A DNA stretch of 64,000 nt from Aureococcus anophagefferens (lineage: Eukaryota > Sar > Pelagophyceae > Pelagomonadales > Pelagomonadaceae): positions 501,307-565,306 of the forward strand of contig NW_008705569.1 of NCBI RefSeq assembly GCF_000186865.1. The letters are read 5' to 3'. Under the pieces are notes generated by a model. The model was given only the letters and a program-made list of their open reading frames with translations, did no database searches and was not told the origin of the DNA. The position numbers and the translations under genes were made by a program. The first letter of the stretch is position 1, and each line of letters begins with the position of its first letter. Shown here in pieces: positions 50,773 through 60,778 of this stretch.

Positions 50773-51869
50773 ATGATGAGAGCTGCACTCAGGCTTCGCA
50801 CCGCACCGCGGCAAACAATCCGCTGCTGGACGGCAGGCCACGTTTCCCCGTGGCGCGCCATACCAGCAAGTATAGAGCGGCCGAGCTATTCGAGCACGGG
50901 CCTCGTCCTGCCCGCCCCGCCGGCGGCGACCGTCGCCGACGCCGAGACCATCGATGCGCTGCGCGCCGCGGGCCGCCTCGCGCGGCGCATGCTCGACTTC
51001 GCCTGCTCGCTCGCGGCGCCCGGCGTGTCGACGGACGCCATCGACGCCGAGGTGCACGAGGCCATCGTCGCCGCCGGCGCGTACCCCGCGCCGTACAACT
51101 ACATGGGCTTCCCCAAGTCCATCTGCGCGGCGCCCAACGAGGTCATCTGCCACGGCATCCCCGACTCGCGCATCCTAGAGGAGGGCGACATCGTGTCCTT
51201 CGACGTGTCCATCTACGCGGGCGGCGTCTTCGGCGACAACTGCGGCACCGTCGCCGTCGGGGCCGCCGACGACGCGGCGAACGCGCTCGTCGCGACGACG
51301 CAGCGGGCCCTGGACGACGCCCTCGCCACCGTGAAACCGGGCGCCTGCCTCACGGCCATCGGCGACGCCTGCGCCGACGCCGCCGCGACGCGGGACTACG
51401 GCGTCGTCCGCCAGTACTGCGGCCACGGCATCGGCCGCGTCTTCCACGCGCCGCCGCTCGTCCAGCACTGCCGGAACCGCGACGCGTTCACGCTCGTGCC
51501 GGGCCACGTCTTCACCATCGAGCCCATGCTCACGGAGCGGTCGCCGGAGCTCTACGTCGCCGACGACGGCTGGACCGTCGTCACGCGGGACGCAGGGCAG
51601 CAAAAGGGTGCGAAATTCCCAACTTCAAAGGCTCCTATCTCGGCCGTTTTCCACTCGTTTCGGCTGATTTTTGGACGAGCGATCATCTCTCGGAACGGTC
51701 TCGAAGCGTGGATGCTTTTCTCGGAACGCGCGCGCGCGGAACACTCACGTTGAAGCGACGTTGAATCACCCTTTTGCTGCCCAGGCGGGACGGCGGTCGC
51801 GCGGCGCAGTTCGAGCACACGGTCCTCGTCACGGACGACGGCCACGAGGTGTTGACCCTGCCCGAATAA
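50773..51869 (+). CDS. methionine aminopeptidase type 1, organellar form
   Basis: Removes N-terminal Met from organelle proteins. Exons 50773-51584 and 51785-51869 (298 aa). A 45-residue basic, Ser/Arg-rich leader suggests mitochondrial or plastid import. The pita-bread fold carries the five metal ligands: Asp in [10 protein letters not shown], Asp in VFGDN, His in [10 protein letters not shown], Glu in FTIEPMLTE and Glu in AQFEHTVLV. The last ligand lies in the second exon, so the introner must be spliced for an active enzyme. No N-terminal zinc finger, unlike cytosolic MAP1A. Confidence 0.92.
51585..51784 (+). mobile_element. introner element family A, copy 8
   Basis: A 200-bp GC-AG intron, phase 2, with target duplication gcgggacg. 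The ends CAGGGCAGCAAAAGGGTG and CACCCTTTTGCTGCCCAG form an 18-bp inverted repeat with one mismatch. It separates the final metal-ligand Glu from the rest of methionine aminopeptidase. Confidence 0.96.
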
Positions 51870-51877
51870 CGTGCAGC

Positions 51878-54638
51878 CTAGGCGGACTCGGCGCGGGGCG
51901 CGCGGCGCTTGAGGACCGCCGCCTCGACGGCGTCGAGCACGTCCATGGCCGCGACCGGTAAGGGCGTGCCCGGCCCGAAGATCGCGGCGACGCCGTGGCG
52001 TTTGAGGTGGTCGTGGTCGCAGTCCGGCACGACGCCGCCGACGACGACGACGACGTGGCCCGCGCCCTTGGCCCGCAAAGCCTCGACGACGCGGGGCACG
52101 AGCGTGTTGTGGCCCGCGGCCATCGTCGAGACGCCGACGGCGTGGACGTCCGCGTCGACGGCTTGATTCGCGACCTCCTCCGGCAGGTTGAAGAGCGGGC
52201 CGGCGTCGACGTCGAAGCCCAGGTCGGCGAAGCCCGCCGCGACGACGTTGGCGCCGCGGTCGTGGCCGTCCATGCCCACCTTCGCGACCAGGATCCGCGG
52301 CCGCCGCCCGTCCAGCGCCTCGAAGGCCTCGACGCGCCGCGCCTGGGCAGGACAAGAGAGATTCAACGTCGCTTCAACGTGAGTGTTCCGCGCGCGCGCG
52401 TTCCGGAAAAAGCATCCACGCTTCGAGACCGTTCCGAGAGATGATCGCTCGTCCAAAAACCAGCCGAAACGAGTGGAAAACGGCCGAGATATGAGGCTTT
52501 GAAGTTGGGAATTTCGCTCTCTTTTGCTGCCCCGCGCCGCGCGGCCGCGGAGAACGCCTCGCCGGCCTCGGAGCCGAAGCGCCGCGCCTCGCCGACGTAG
52601 GACCCGACGGCCAAACCCCCGGACGCGACGTGCTCGCCCCAGGCGCTGCGGAGCGCGTCCGAGATCTCGCCGAGCGTCGCCCGCGCGCGCGCGGCGTCGA
52701 CGCACAGCGCGACGAGATTCCGCGGGTCGTCGTGCGCCGCCGTCGACACGTCCTCGAGCAGCGCCGACGCGTGGAGCCTCTCCAGGCAGCGCTTCACGGC
52801 GTCGTCGTCCCGGGACGCCTTCATCGCCGCGATGCGCGCGGCCTGGACGCGCCGCGCCTTCTGGTCGTCGATGCGGAGCACGTCCACGGCCTCGCCCGGC
52901 TCGCCGCTCACGTGCTTGTTCACGCCCACGACGACGTCGACGCCCGCGTCGACGCGCGCCTGCTTCTTCGCCGCCGAGTCCTCGACGCGGCGCTTCGCCT
53001 CGCCGGACTCGACCATCGCGCGCATGCCCCCCGCCGCGTCGACGTCCGCGATGATCTCGCGCGCCTTGTCCGCGAGCTGGGACGTCAGGGCCTCCATGAA
53101 GTAGGACCCGCCCCAGGGGTCGGCGACGCGCGTCACGCCCGTCTCCTCCTGGATCATGAGCTGCGTCGCGCGCGCGACGCGCGCCGAGTGCTCCGTGGGC
53201 AGCGCGATGGCCTCGTCGAACGCGTTCGTGTGCAGCGACTGGGCGCCGCCGTGGACGGCGGCGAGCGCCTCCAGGGCCGTGCGCGCGACGTTGTTGAGGG
53301 GCTCCTGGGCCGTCAGCGAGTAGCCCGACGTCTGGCAGTGCGTCCGCAGCAGCAGCGACCGCTCCGACGTCACGTGGGCGCCCCAGAAGCGCTCCTTCAC
53401 CAACTCGGCCCACAACGTGCGCGCGGCCCGCAGCTTGGCGATCTCGACGTGGTGGTCCATGCCGATGGCGAAGAAGAAGGACAGGCGCTGCGCGACCTTG
53501 TCGACGTCGATGCCCGCCTCGACGGCGCAGTTCAAGTACTCCAACCCGTCCGCGATCGTGAAGGCGAGCTCCAGCGCCGCGTCGGCGCCGGCCTCCTGCA
53601 TGTGGTAGCCCGACACGGAGATGGAGTTGAAGCGCGGCATGCGGCCCGCCGTGAAGCCGAAGATGTCCTGGATCGCGCGCAGCGACGGCGCCTGGGCAGC
53701 AAACGGGTGCGAAATTCCCAACTTCAAAGGCTCCTCTCTCGGCCGTTTTCCGCTCGTTTCGGCTGATTTTTGGACGAGCGATCATCTCTCGGAGCGCTCT
53801 CGAAGCGTGGGCGCTGTCTCCGAAACGCGCGCGCGCGGAACACTCACGTTGAAGCGACGTTGAATCACCCTTTTGCTGCCCTGGACGGCGCCGGCGGGTA
53901 GATGTACGTGTTCCGGACCATGAACTCCTTGAGGATGTCGTTCTGGATCGTGCCGGAGAGCTCCTCCGGCGCCACGCCGGCCTCCTCGGCGGCGACGACG
54001 TACATGGCCAGCGTCGGCAGCACGGCGCCGTTCATCGTCATCGACACGGACATCTTGCCGAGGTCGATGCCGTCGAACAGGATCTTCACGTCCTCGACGG
54101 AGTCGACGGGCACGCCGGCGAGGCCGACGTCGCCCGCCGCGCGCTCGTGGTCGCTGTCGTAGCCCCGGTGCGTCGGCAGGTCGAAGGCCACGGACAGGCC
54201 CTGCTGGCCGGCGGCGACGTTCCGGCGGTAGAACGCGTTCGACTCCTCCGCGCTCGAGAAGCCCGCGTACTGGCGGATGGTCCAGGGCTTGGCGCTGTAC
54301 ATGGTCGCGTAGGCGCCGCGCGTGAAGGGGAAGACGCCGGGCGGCGGCGGGCTCGACCCCTCGGGGCCGAGGTAGCAGGGCTCGATGCGCAGGCCCTCGG
54401 GCGTCTCCGACGCCAGCGACTCGACGGTCCTCCCGGACCGCGCGGCCTCCTTGGCCGCGAGGGCGCGCCAGGCGTCCGCCGCCGTCGTCGAGAGGCGCCG
54501 GGGCCGCGCGCGGGCGAGCATGGATGCGGCCTTCTTGCCCCCGCCCATTACGCTTGTGGCAATTCTGCGAGCTCGCAATCGGCTCATCGCTTCGACCAGC
54601 CGATCCGCTCGCGCCAGCCACAACAGCGTCGGCTGCAA
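51878..54638 (-). CDS. MUT: methylmalonyl-CoA mutase, mitochondrial
   Basis: Adenosylcobalamin-dependent isomerisation of methylmalonyl-CoA to succinyl-CoA in propionate and branched-chain breakdown. Exons (minus) 54638-53892, 53691-52543 and 52342-51878: 2361 nt, 786 aa. A basic, Arg/Ala/Ser-rich leader of about 45 residues fits mitochondrial import. The substrate barrel has [52 protein letters not shown] and [18 protein letters not shown]. The C-terminal B12 domain has the His-ligand motif [13 protein letters not shown] near residue 655 and [13 protein letters not shown]. Both introners restore conserved sequence when removed. The stop is 8 bp from that of the convergent methionine aminopeptidase gene. 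Confidence 0.95.
52343..52542 (-). mobile_element. introner element family A, copy 9 (in methylmalonyl-CoA mutase)
   Basis: A 200-bp GC-AG intron on the minus strand, phase 0, with target duplication gcgcggcg. In gene sense the left end is CGGGGCAGCAAAAGAGAG and the right end CTCTTGTCCTGCCCAG. The body is in gene sense. It lies in the linker between the barrel and the B12 domain. Confidence 0.95.
53692..53891 (+). mobile_element. introner element family A, copy 10, antisense body (in methylmalonyl-CoA mutase)
   Basis: A 200-bp GC-AG intron on the minus strand, phase 0, with target duplication gcgccgtc. In gene sense the ends are CAGGGCAGCAAAAGGG and CCCGTTTGCTGCCCAG. Removal joins NTYIYPP to [13 protein letters not shown]. 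Confidence 0.95.
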
Positions 54639-54867
54639 CAGTCCGTCGGCCGGCAGAGGCGCCGCGTCATCCCCAGGCAGCGCGCGAACGAATTCGAGCA
54701 GCGCGGCGGCATATTACGCAGAGCCGAGGCTCGAAACCCGCTTTGGATATTTCCAGTCAGTCCTACACCGCGAGCGCGCCGCGTCGTCGCGGGGCAGCGC
54801 GCAGAGTTTTCCGGAGCGGCGGGCGGCGCCAGACGAAGAGCCGAGTTTCGCAACCGACTTGGATACC

Positions 54868-57760
54868 ATGGCAGAAGCTCTAGAACAGATGATCCTGCCC
54901 GCGGTGAACCGCCACCTCGTCGACACGGGCGAGCGCGCCGAGCAGGTCATCTCGCAGCTCATGGTCTCCATGGTGCGCGAGGGCCAGGTCGCCGTCGACT
55001 GCGAGTGGGGCGCGAACGCCGCGCACGAGGGCGCGTCGTTGCTCCAGTTGGCGACGCGCGGCCTCGTCGTCTTGGTGGACCTGCTCGCGCTGCCGACGAC
55101 GCCCGCCGTGCACAAGCTCCTCGCCGACGTCGCGGACCTCGCCTTCGCGAGCCGCCACGTCGTCGTGCTGGGCTTCGACGGCGAGGCCAACGACCTGCCC
55201 CACCTGCGGGCCGCGTGGCGCCGGCGCGGCCTCGTCTTCCCCGCGCGCGTCACGCGCTACGTCGACGTGCGCGTCGCCTGCGCCAGGGCCGGCGGCTGGG
55301 AGGCGGACTACGACGAGCTGCGGGGCTACGGCCTCGCGGAGTGCGCCGCCAAGTTCCTCGGGCGGCGCCTCGACAAGTCGCCGCGCGACCTCGACTGGCG
55401 ACGGCGCCCGCTGACCGAGGCGGCCGTCGCGTACGCGGCGCTGGACGCCTACGCGCTGCTGCAGCTCTACGACCGGCCCGAGGTGGCGTCGGCCGTGGAG
55501 CGCGAGCGCGGCGGTCGCCGCCGGCCGCGGCGCCGCGGGCAGTCGCGGAGCGGTCGCGGTCGCCGCCGCCGCGGCCCGCGGCGTCGCCGCCGCCGCCGGC
55601 CGACGGCTGGGGCACGCCGTCGTCGCACGCGGGCGGCTGGGGCCGCGCGTCGCCGGACGCGGGCGCGTGGGGCCGCGCGCGGAGCCGGTCGCCGGACGCG
55701 CGGGGCCGGTCGCCGGACCGCCGCGTCGCGTGGAGCCCGACGGCGTCGTCGTTCCAGTCGCCGCAGAGCGACAGCGACGCCGAGGACGCGCGCCGGGCCG
55801 AGTTCTACGGCGCGCTCCGCGACTGGCTCGAGAAGGACGTGCTCGACAGGGCAGCAAAAGGGTGATTCAACGTCGCTTCAACGTGAGTGTTCCGCGCGCG
55901 CGCGTTTCGCAAACAGCACCCACGCTTCGAGACCGTTCCGAGAGATGATCGCTCGTCCAAAAATCAGCCGAAACGAGCGGAAAACGACCGAGATAGGAGC
56001 CTTTGAAGTTGGGAATTTCGCACCCTTTTGCTGCCCAGGTGCTCGACGCGGACGGCTACGAGCACGCGCTCAACGTGGGCAAGAACCGGCCGCTCCCGTG
56101 CCCCCTGCGGCCCCACTCCTACGGCACGCTCCGCGTCGTCCGCGCCTGCCGCTGCCGCGGCGGCAACCGGTCCTTCGACGGGTCGTCCTTCGAGGACAAG
56201 CTCCTGCGGCTCGGGGGCCACTGCCGCGCCGCGGCCGCGCCGCCCGCGTCCGACCCGGGCCACGCGCTGCTCTTCAACTGGCTCAAGGCGCGCTACGGCT
56301 CCACGGCGCTCAGGGCGCTGCCGCCCCTGCCGACCGCGGACGACGACGGCGACGACGACGACGAGGCCGCGGGCGAGCCCGCGGCGGCGCCGCCGCCGCC
56401 GTCGACGTCCGCGCGGCTCGTCCACGCGACCTCGACGTTCCTCGCGCGCTGGCCCGCGGAGGTGCCGCGCGCCTGCGCCCCGAAGGCGGCCTGCGACGTG
56501 TTTCCGTTGTTGGCCATGGTCCCGGCGAAGGCGCGGCCCGGCGTGACCGCCGCGCTCGAGGCGCGCGACGCGGAGGATCCCTACGGCGCGCTCGTCGACG
56601 TCAAGCTCGCCGCGGGGCGGCCGCCGCGGCTCCAGTTCGGCGGGGCGAACCCGGCGGTCGTCACCGTCGGCGGCGCGCCGCTCCTGACGGCCGAGGACCT
56701 CGCGCGGGCTTGCGCGCCGCTCACGTTCGACGCGGCGACAGAACGCGCGGCGCTCCCCGGCCAGCTCCACCGCGTCTCGCGCGTGCTGCACCGCGGCGCC
56801 GTCGCGGCGCTGAGTTTGAGAGTTGGCCGCCACGTGGCCGGCGCCGCGCACCGCCTGAGCGACGTGCTCCGGCGCGGCGAGTCCGTGCTGTTTCTGGGCG
56901 CGCCGGGCGCGGGCAAGTCGACGGCGCTCCGCGACGCGGCGGCGCTCGTGGGCGCGTACCGCGAGCGGCACGCGCCCGTCGGCGACTGCTGGGTCGTGGA
57001 TCAGAGCCTGGAGCTCGGCGGCGACGGGCTGGCGGCGCACGCGAGCCTCCGGCCGGCGGAGCGGTACCCGTGCCAGGGCGAGGCGCTCCACGAGGCCATG
57101 CTCCGCGTGCTGCGGAACCACACGCCCGCGGCCATCGTCGTCGACGAGCTCGTGGACCGCGCGGCGGCCCTGGCGGCGGCGGACGTGGGCAAGCGGGGCG
57201 TCCAGCTCCTCGCGTCCGCGCACGCGTGGGAAAAGGGCGCGACGTTCCCAACTTTGAAAGCTCCCATCTCGGTCGTTTTCCACTCGTTTCGGCTGACTTT
57301 TGGACGAGCGATCATCGCTCGGAACGACCTCGAAGCGTCGATCATTTCTCTGGAACGCGCGCGCGTGGAACACTCACGTTGAAGCGACGTTGAATCACAC
57401 GTTCCTAGGTCCGCGCACGCGCGGTCGCTCGCGGAGCTCGTCGACGACGCGGCGCTCGCGCCCGTGCTCGGCGACTTCGAGATCGTGACGCTGAGCGACC
57501 GCGAGGCGGCGCGGCGCGCGAAGACGCAGCGCGACCCGCGCAAGGTGCGGCGCCAGCGCGTGCGCAACGCGACCTTCGGCTGCGTCGTCGAGCTCCGGCC
57601 GCGGTCCCCGGGCCGGCCGGGCGAGTGGTCCGTCGTCCTCGACGTGAACGCGGCCGTCGACGCCATCGTCGAGAACGGCGCCTACGACGCCCAGGCCCGC
57701 TTCTACGACGCGGCCCACGACCTCTCCGCCGAGCCGCGCGTCCTGGGGGGGCTGGAGTAG
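54868..57760 (+). CDS. DEDD 3'-5' exonuclease fused to Ycf45/SpoIIIAA-like ATPase
   Basis: The N-terminal exonuclease domain has VAVDCEWG (Asp, Glu) near residue 44, GFDGEANDLPHL near 108 and AYAALDAYALLQLY near 190, a DEDDy active site like the WRN exonuclease. A disordered linker rich in RS and SP follows, then after an introner at 55839-56038 a zinc-less module (VLDADGYEHALNVGKNR) and a P-loop ATPase: GAPGAGKSTALRD (Walker A), VVDQSLELGGDG, AIVVDELVDRAAAL (Walker B), GVQLLASAHA and FEIVTLSDREAARRAKTQ. The latter set is characteristic of Ycf45 / SpoIIIAA-like ATPases. Between residue 205 and the linker the frame changes at about 55485-55545, so a short intron (or sequence error) exists whose exact ends I could not fix. 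Nucleic-acid processing, perhaps organellar, is inferred. Confidence 0.75.
55839..56038 (-). mobile_element. introner element family A, copy 11, antisense body
   Basis: A 200-bp GT-AG intron, phase 0, with target duplication gtgctcga. Ends are CAGGGCAGCAAAAGGGTG and CACCCTTTTGCTGCCCAG. Removal joins DWLEKD to VLDADGYEHAL. Confidence 0.95.
57214..57408 (+). mobile_element. introner element family A, copy 12, ends altered
   Basis: A 195-bp GT-AG intron, phase 2. The octamer gtccgcgc is duplicated within a 13-bp direct repeat (gtccgcgcacgcg). The left end is reduced to TGGGAAAAGGGCG and the right end reads CACGTTCCTAG instead of CCTGCCCAG. Removal restores LLASAHARSLAELV in the ATPase domain. 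Confidence 0.9.
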
Positions 57761-57943
57761 GAAGCTTGCCCTGCACCGTGAAGGGCGGGGGGAGCCAATC
57801 AACGCGCATTCCGAGCCTCCTCGAGCGTGAGGAGCTCCGTGATGGAGCCCGACGCCGCGTTCCAGACGTAGACCGTCGGGCCGAGCGCGACGGCGACGCA
57901 GTTGTTCGCGCCCCACGACGTGAGGTTGAGGTAGTAGTAGAGC

Positions 57944-60688
57944 ATGTGGGCTCTCCCCGCCGCCCTCGCCGTCGGCGTGGTCCTCGAGCGCGCGGGCTGC
58001 CCGCTCGTCGTCACGAGTGCGATCGCGGCGCTCCTCGCGCTGACGTCCTACCTCGGGGAGCGGCGCGCGGCGTCGCTCGCGGCGGCCCGGAAGGAGCGCG
58101 AGGCCGAGGACCTGGACCAGCGGTTCCGCGAGGCGGCGCTCGCGAGCGGCGTCAAGATCTCGCCCCGCGAGAAGATCCTCCTCGAGGAGCTGGACTGCCG
58201 CACGTGGCTGGACCAGGCGCTGACGACGGTCTGGGCCACGTACCACGCGAAGATCAGCGGCTGGCTCGAGGGCGTGTTGGCCGGCGTGCTCGACGGCCTC
58301 GTGCCCTTGGGACCCATCGACTCGTTCACCTTCAAGACGTTCCAGCTCGGCGCGGCGGCGCCGCGCGTGCGCCGCGTCGTGCCCGTGCGCCTCGCGGAGG
58401 ACGGCGTCGTCATGCTCGACCTCGACGTCGACTGGCGCGGGTCCGGCGTCGACGTCGACCTGTCCGCGCGGCTCGGCGGCGGCTGGATCGGCGCGTCCGT
58501 GCCCCTGGGCCTGGACCACGTGTCCTTCAAGGCGACGCTGCGCGTGCGCTGCGTGCTCGGCGACCGGTCGCCGTTCGCGGCGCTGGTCGACGTCGCGTTC
58601 GCGCGGAAGCCGGAGGTCCTGGACTTCGGGCTCTCGGTGATCTCGGGCGACATCACGGGCCTGCCCTCCATCCCGGCGCTCGTGTCGAACGCGCTCGAGG
58701 GCGTCATCGACGGCCTCATGGTCTGGCCGCGGCGCCTGTCGTTCCCGCTCGACGAGTGGTGGCACCCCTGGGACGTGCCGCCGGCCGTGGCGCACGGCGT
58801 GCTGCGGCTGACCGTGGACCGGGCGCGCGACCTGCCCGGCGCGGACCTCGACGGCAAGTCGGATCCCTTCGTCGTCGTCGAGGTCGGCGGCGCGGACGCG
58901 GGTGGCGGCTTCGAGGCGCGCGAGACGCTGCGCACGGCGACGAAGTCGAAGACGCTGAACCCGACCTGGGACGGCGAGGTCTTCACGCTGACCATCGCGG
59001 ACCCCGCCGTCGACCGCGTCCGCATCTCCGTGTTCGACTACGACCTCGGCGGCGAGCCGGACCCGCTGGGCTCCGCGTGGCTCGGCGGCCGGCTGCTGCG
59101 GGACCTGGCCCGCGGGTCCACGCGCGCCTTCTGGCTGCGCCTCGAGCCGCCGTCCAAGGGCGCGGGGAAGCTGCGCTACGGCGGCGCGGGGCCGCCGCGC
59201 GTGCGGCTCGAGGTCGCCTACGGCGCGCTCCTCCCGGCGGCGGCGGACTTCCCCGCCGTCGGCGAGGAGGGCGCGGCGCCGACCCCGACGTCGCCGCGCC
59301 GCGCGCGGAGCGAGTCGCTCGCCGCCGCGGGGCCCTGCGCCGTCGAGGCCGCGCTCGGCGCGGCCGCCGCGGCCGGCCTCCGGACGCGCGGCCGCGCGCT
59401 CCTCAAGCGGGGCGCCATCCTCAAGGAGGGCTTCGGCGGCTTCAAGCGCTGGTCGCACCGCTGGCTCGAGCTCGAGCTCGAGCTCGACCTGACCGCGGAC
59501 GGCTTCCGGCGAGCACCAGTGTGGATTCCAACCACTGGTTTGTGCCCCCCCCGCCAAACTTCGGAACTCTCGAGCTCGGTCACATCGAAGTCGAATCGGC
59601 TGATTTTTGGACGGATCGATTGCTCTCGTCGAATTCTCGAAGCACGACAGAAGAATTCGCGGTCGCATACGCGCACATTGAAGTCGTGTTGACTATTTTA
59701 TTTCCTGCCCAGGCTCGCGGCCGCGCTCCGCTACGGCAAGCCCGCGTCCACGGACGACGCCGAGGCCGCGCGCGGCGAGGTGCGGCTCTCGCCCGACGCC
59801 GCCGTGTCCATCCTCGAGGAGAAGAAGAAGCAGGCCGTCGTCGAGGTGAGGACGGGCGCGTCCAAGCCCTGGCGCTTCGCGCCCCTCGACGCCGACGCGT
59901 CGTCGTGGGTCGCGGCGCTCGAGGCCGCGTCGGCGGCCCTGGGCCTCGACGGCGCGGCGCTCCGGTCCGCGGGCGAGAACGGCGACGCCGTCGACCTCTA
60001 CTCGGGCGCGACGGTCGTCGTGGAGATTTTGGAGGCGCGGGGACTGACGGCGGCGGACGACGACGGGCTGAGCGACCCCTACGCCGTCGCGCGATTAGGC
60101 GGCGAGACGTTCTCGACGCGGACCATCAAGCACACGCTGGACCCCCAGTGGTTCGAGAGCCACGAGTTCTGCGGCGGCGTCGCGCTGGGCGAGAGCCGCG
60201 GCGAGTACGCGGACTTCTCCGCCGACGGCGCGACGTTGCGCGTCGACGTCTACGACGCGGACCCCCACGGCGCGAGCGAGCACCTGGGCGCGGCGACCTT
60301 CCCGCTGCGCGACGTCGACGACGCCGTCGGCGGCGCGGTCTGGGCGCCGCTCGCGGCGCCGCCCGGCCGCGCGGGCGCCGCGGGCGACGTCCGGCTCCGC
60401 GTCACGCGGCGCGCGTTCGCCGCGCGCGCGCTGGACCGGCCCAAGCAGATGGCCGGCGGCGTCGGCACGGCGGCGACCGTGCTGCGCGCGGCGAACATCT
60501 TCCGGAGCAAGGCGAATACGCCGGACCGCGTCTCCTGCCTCTCGGCGATGGGCGCCTCGCGGCGCGTGGACGACAGCGACGACGACGACGACGACGGCAC
60601 GCCGAAGCGCACGGCGTGCGTGAACTTCCGGCGGCGCAGCGGCGACGGCGGCGGCGTGGAGCCCGTGCCGGAGGCCATGACGCGGTGA
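57944..60688 (+). CDS. extended-synaptotagmin-like lipid transfer protein (SMP-C2-PH-C2)
   Basis: Exons 57944-59508 and 59713-60688 total 2541 nt (846 aa). An N-terminal hydrophobic hairpin (residues 2-36) probably anchors it in the ER. The SMP lipid-binding domain lies at about 79-268 (LDCRTWLDQALTTVWATY, FTFKTFQLG, FARKPEVLDFGLSVISGD, IPALVSNALEGVI). The first C2 domain (about 285-390) has Asp-rich calcium loops (ADLDGKSDPFVVVEV, NPTWDGE). A PH-like domain (KEGFGGFKRWSHRWLEL ... WVAALEAA) is split by the introner. A second C2 (about 625-760) has DDDGLSDPYAVARLG. Tail acidic and Arg-rich. Extended synaptotagmins tether ER to plasma membrane and move lipids; a PH domain between C2 domains is unusual for that family. 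Confidence 0.85.
59509..59712 (+). mobile_element. introner element, chimeric: family B body with family A right end
   Basis: A 204-bp intron, GC-AG, phase 2, deduced from the frame (TADGFR joined to LAAALRYG). The left part is family B (GTGTGGATTCCAACCACTGG, core GGCTGATTTTTGGACGGATCGA), but it ends TTTCCTGCCCAG, the family A terminus. No clean duplication is visible (gcgagcac against gctcgcgg). A GT donor at 59521 is an alternative. Confidence 0.75.
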
Positions 60689-60778
60689 ATCGGGAGCGGG
60701 GGGAGGCGTAAGGCCGCGGCACCCCCGGAGGCGTCCCCGGGCCAGTGGCACATGACGCCGCAGAACCGTTTTGGTGTC

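Noticed and set aside
54147..54867. Plus-strand ORF opposite the 5' end of methylmalonyl-CoA mutase
   Set aside because: The minus strand carries the mitochondrial leader and conserved mutase sequence; the plus frame is its shadow.
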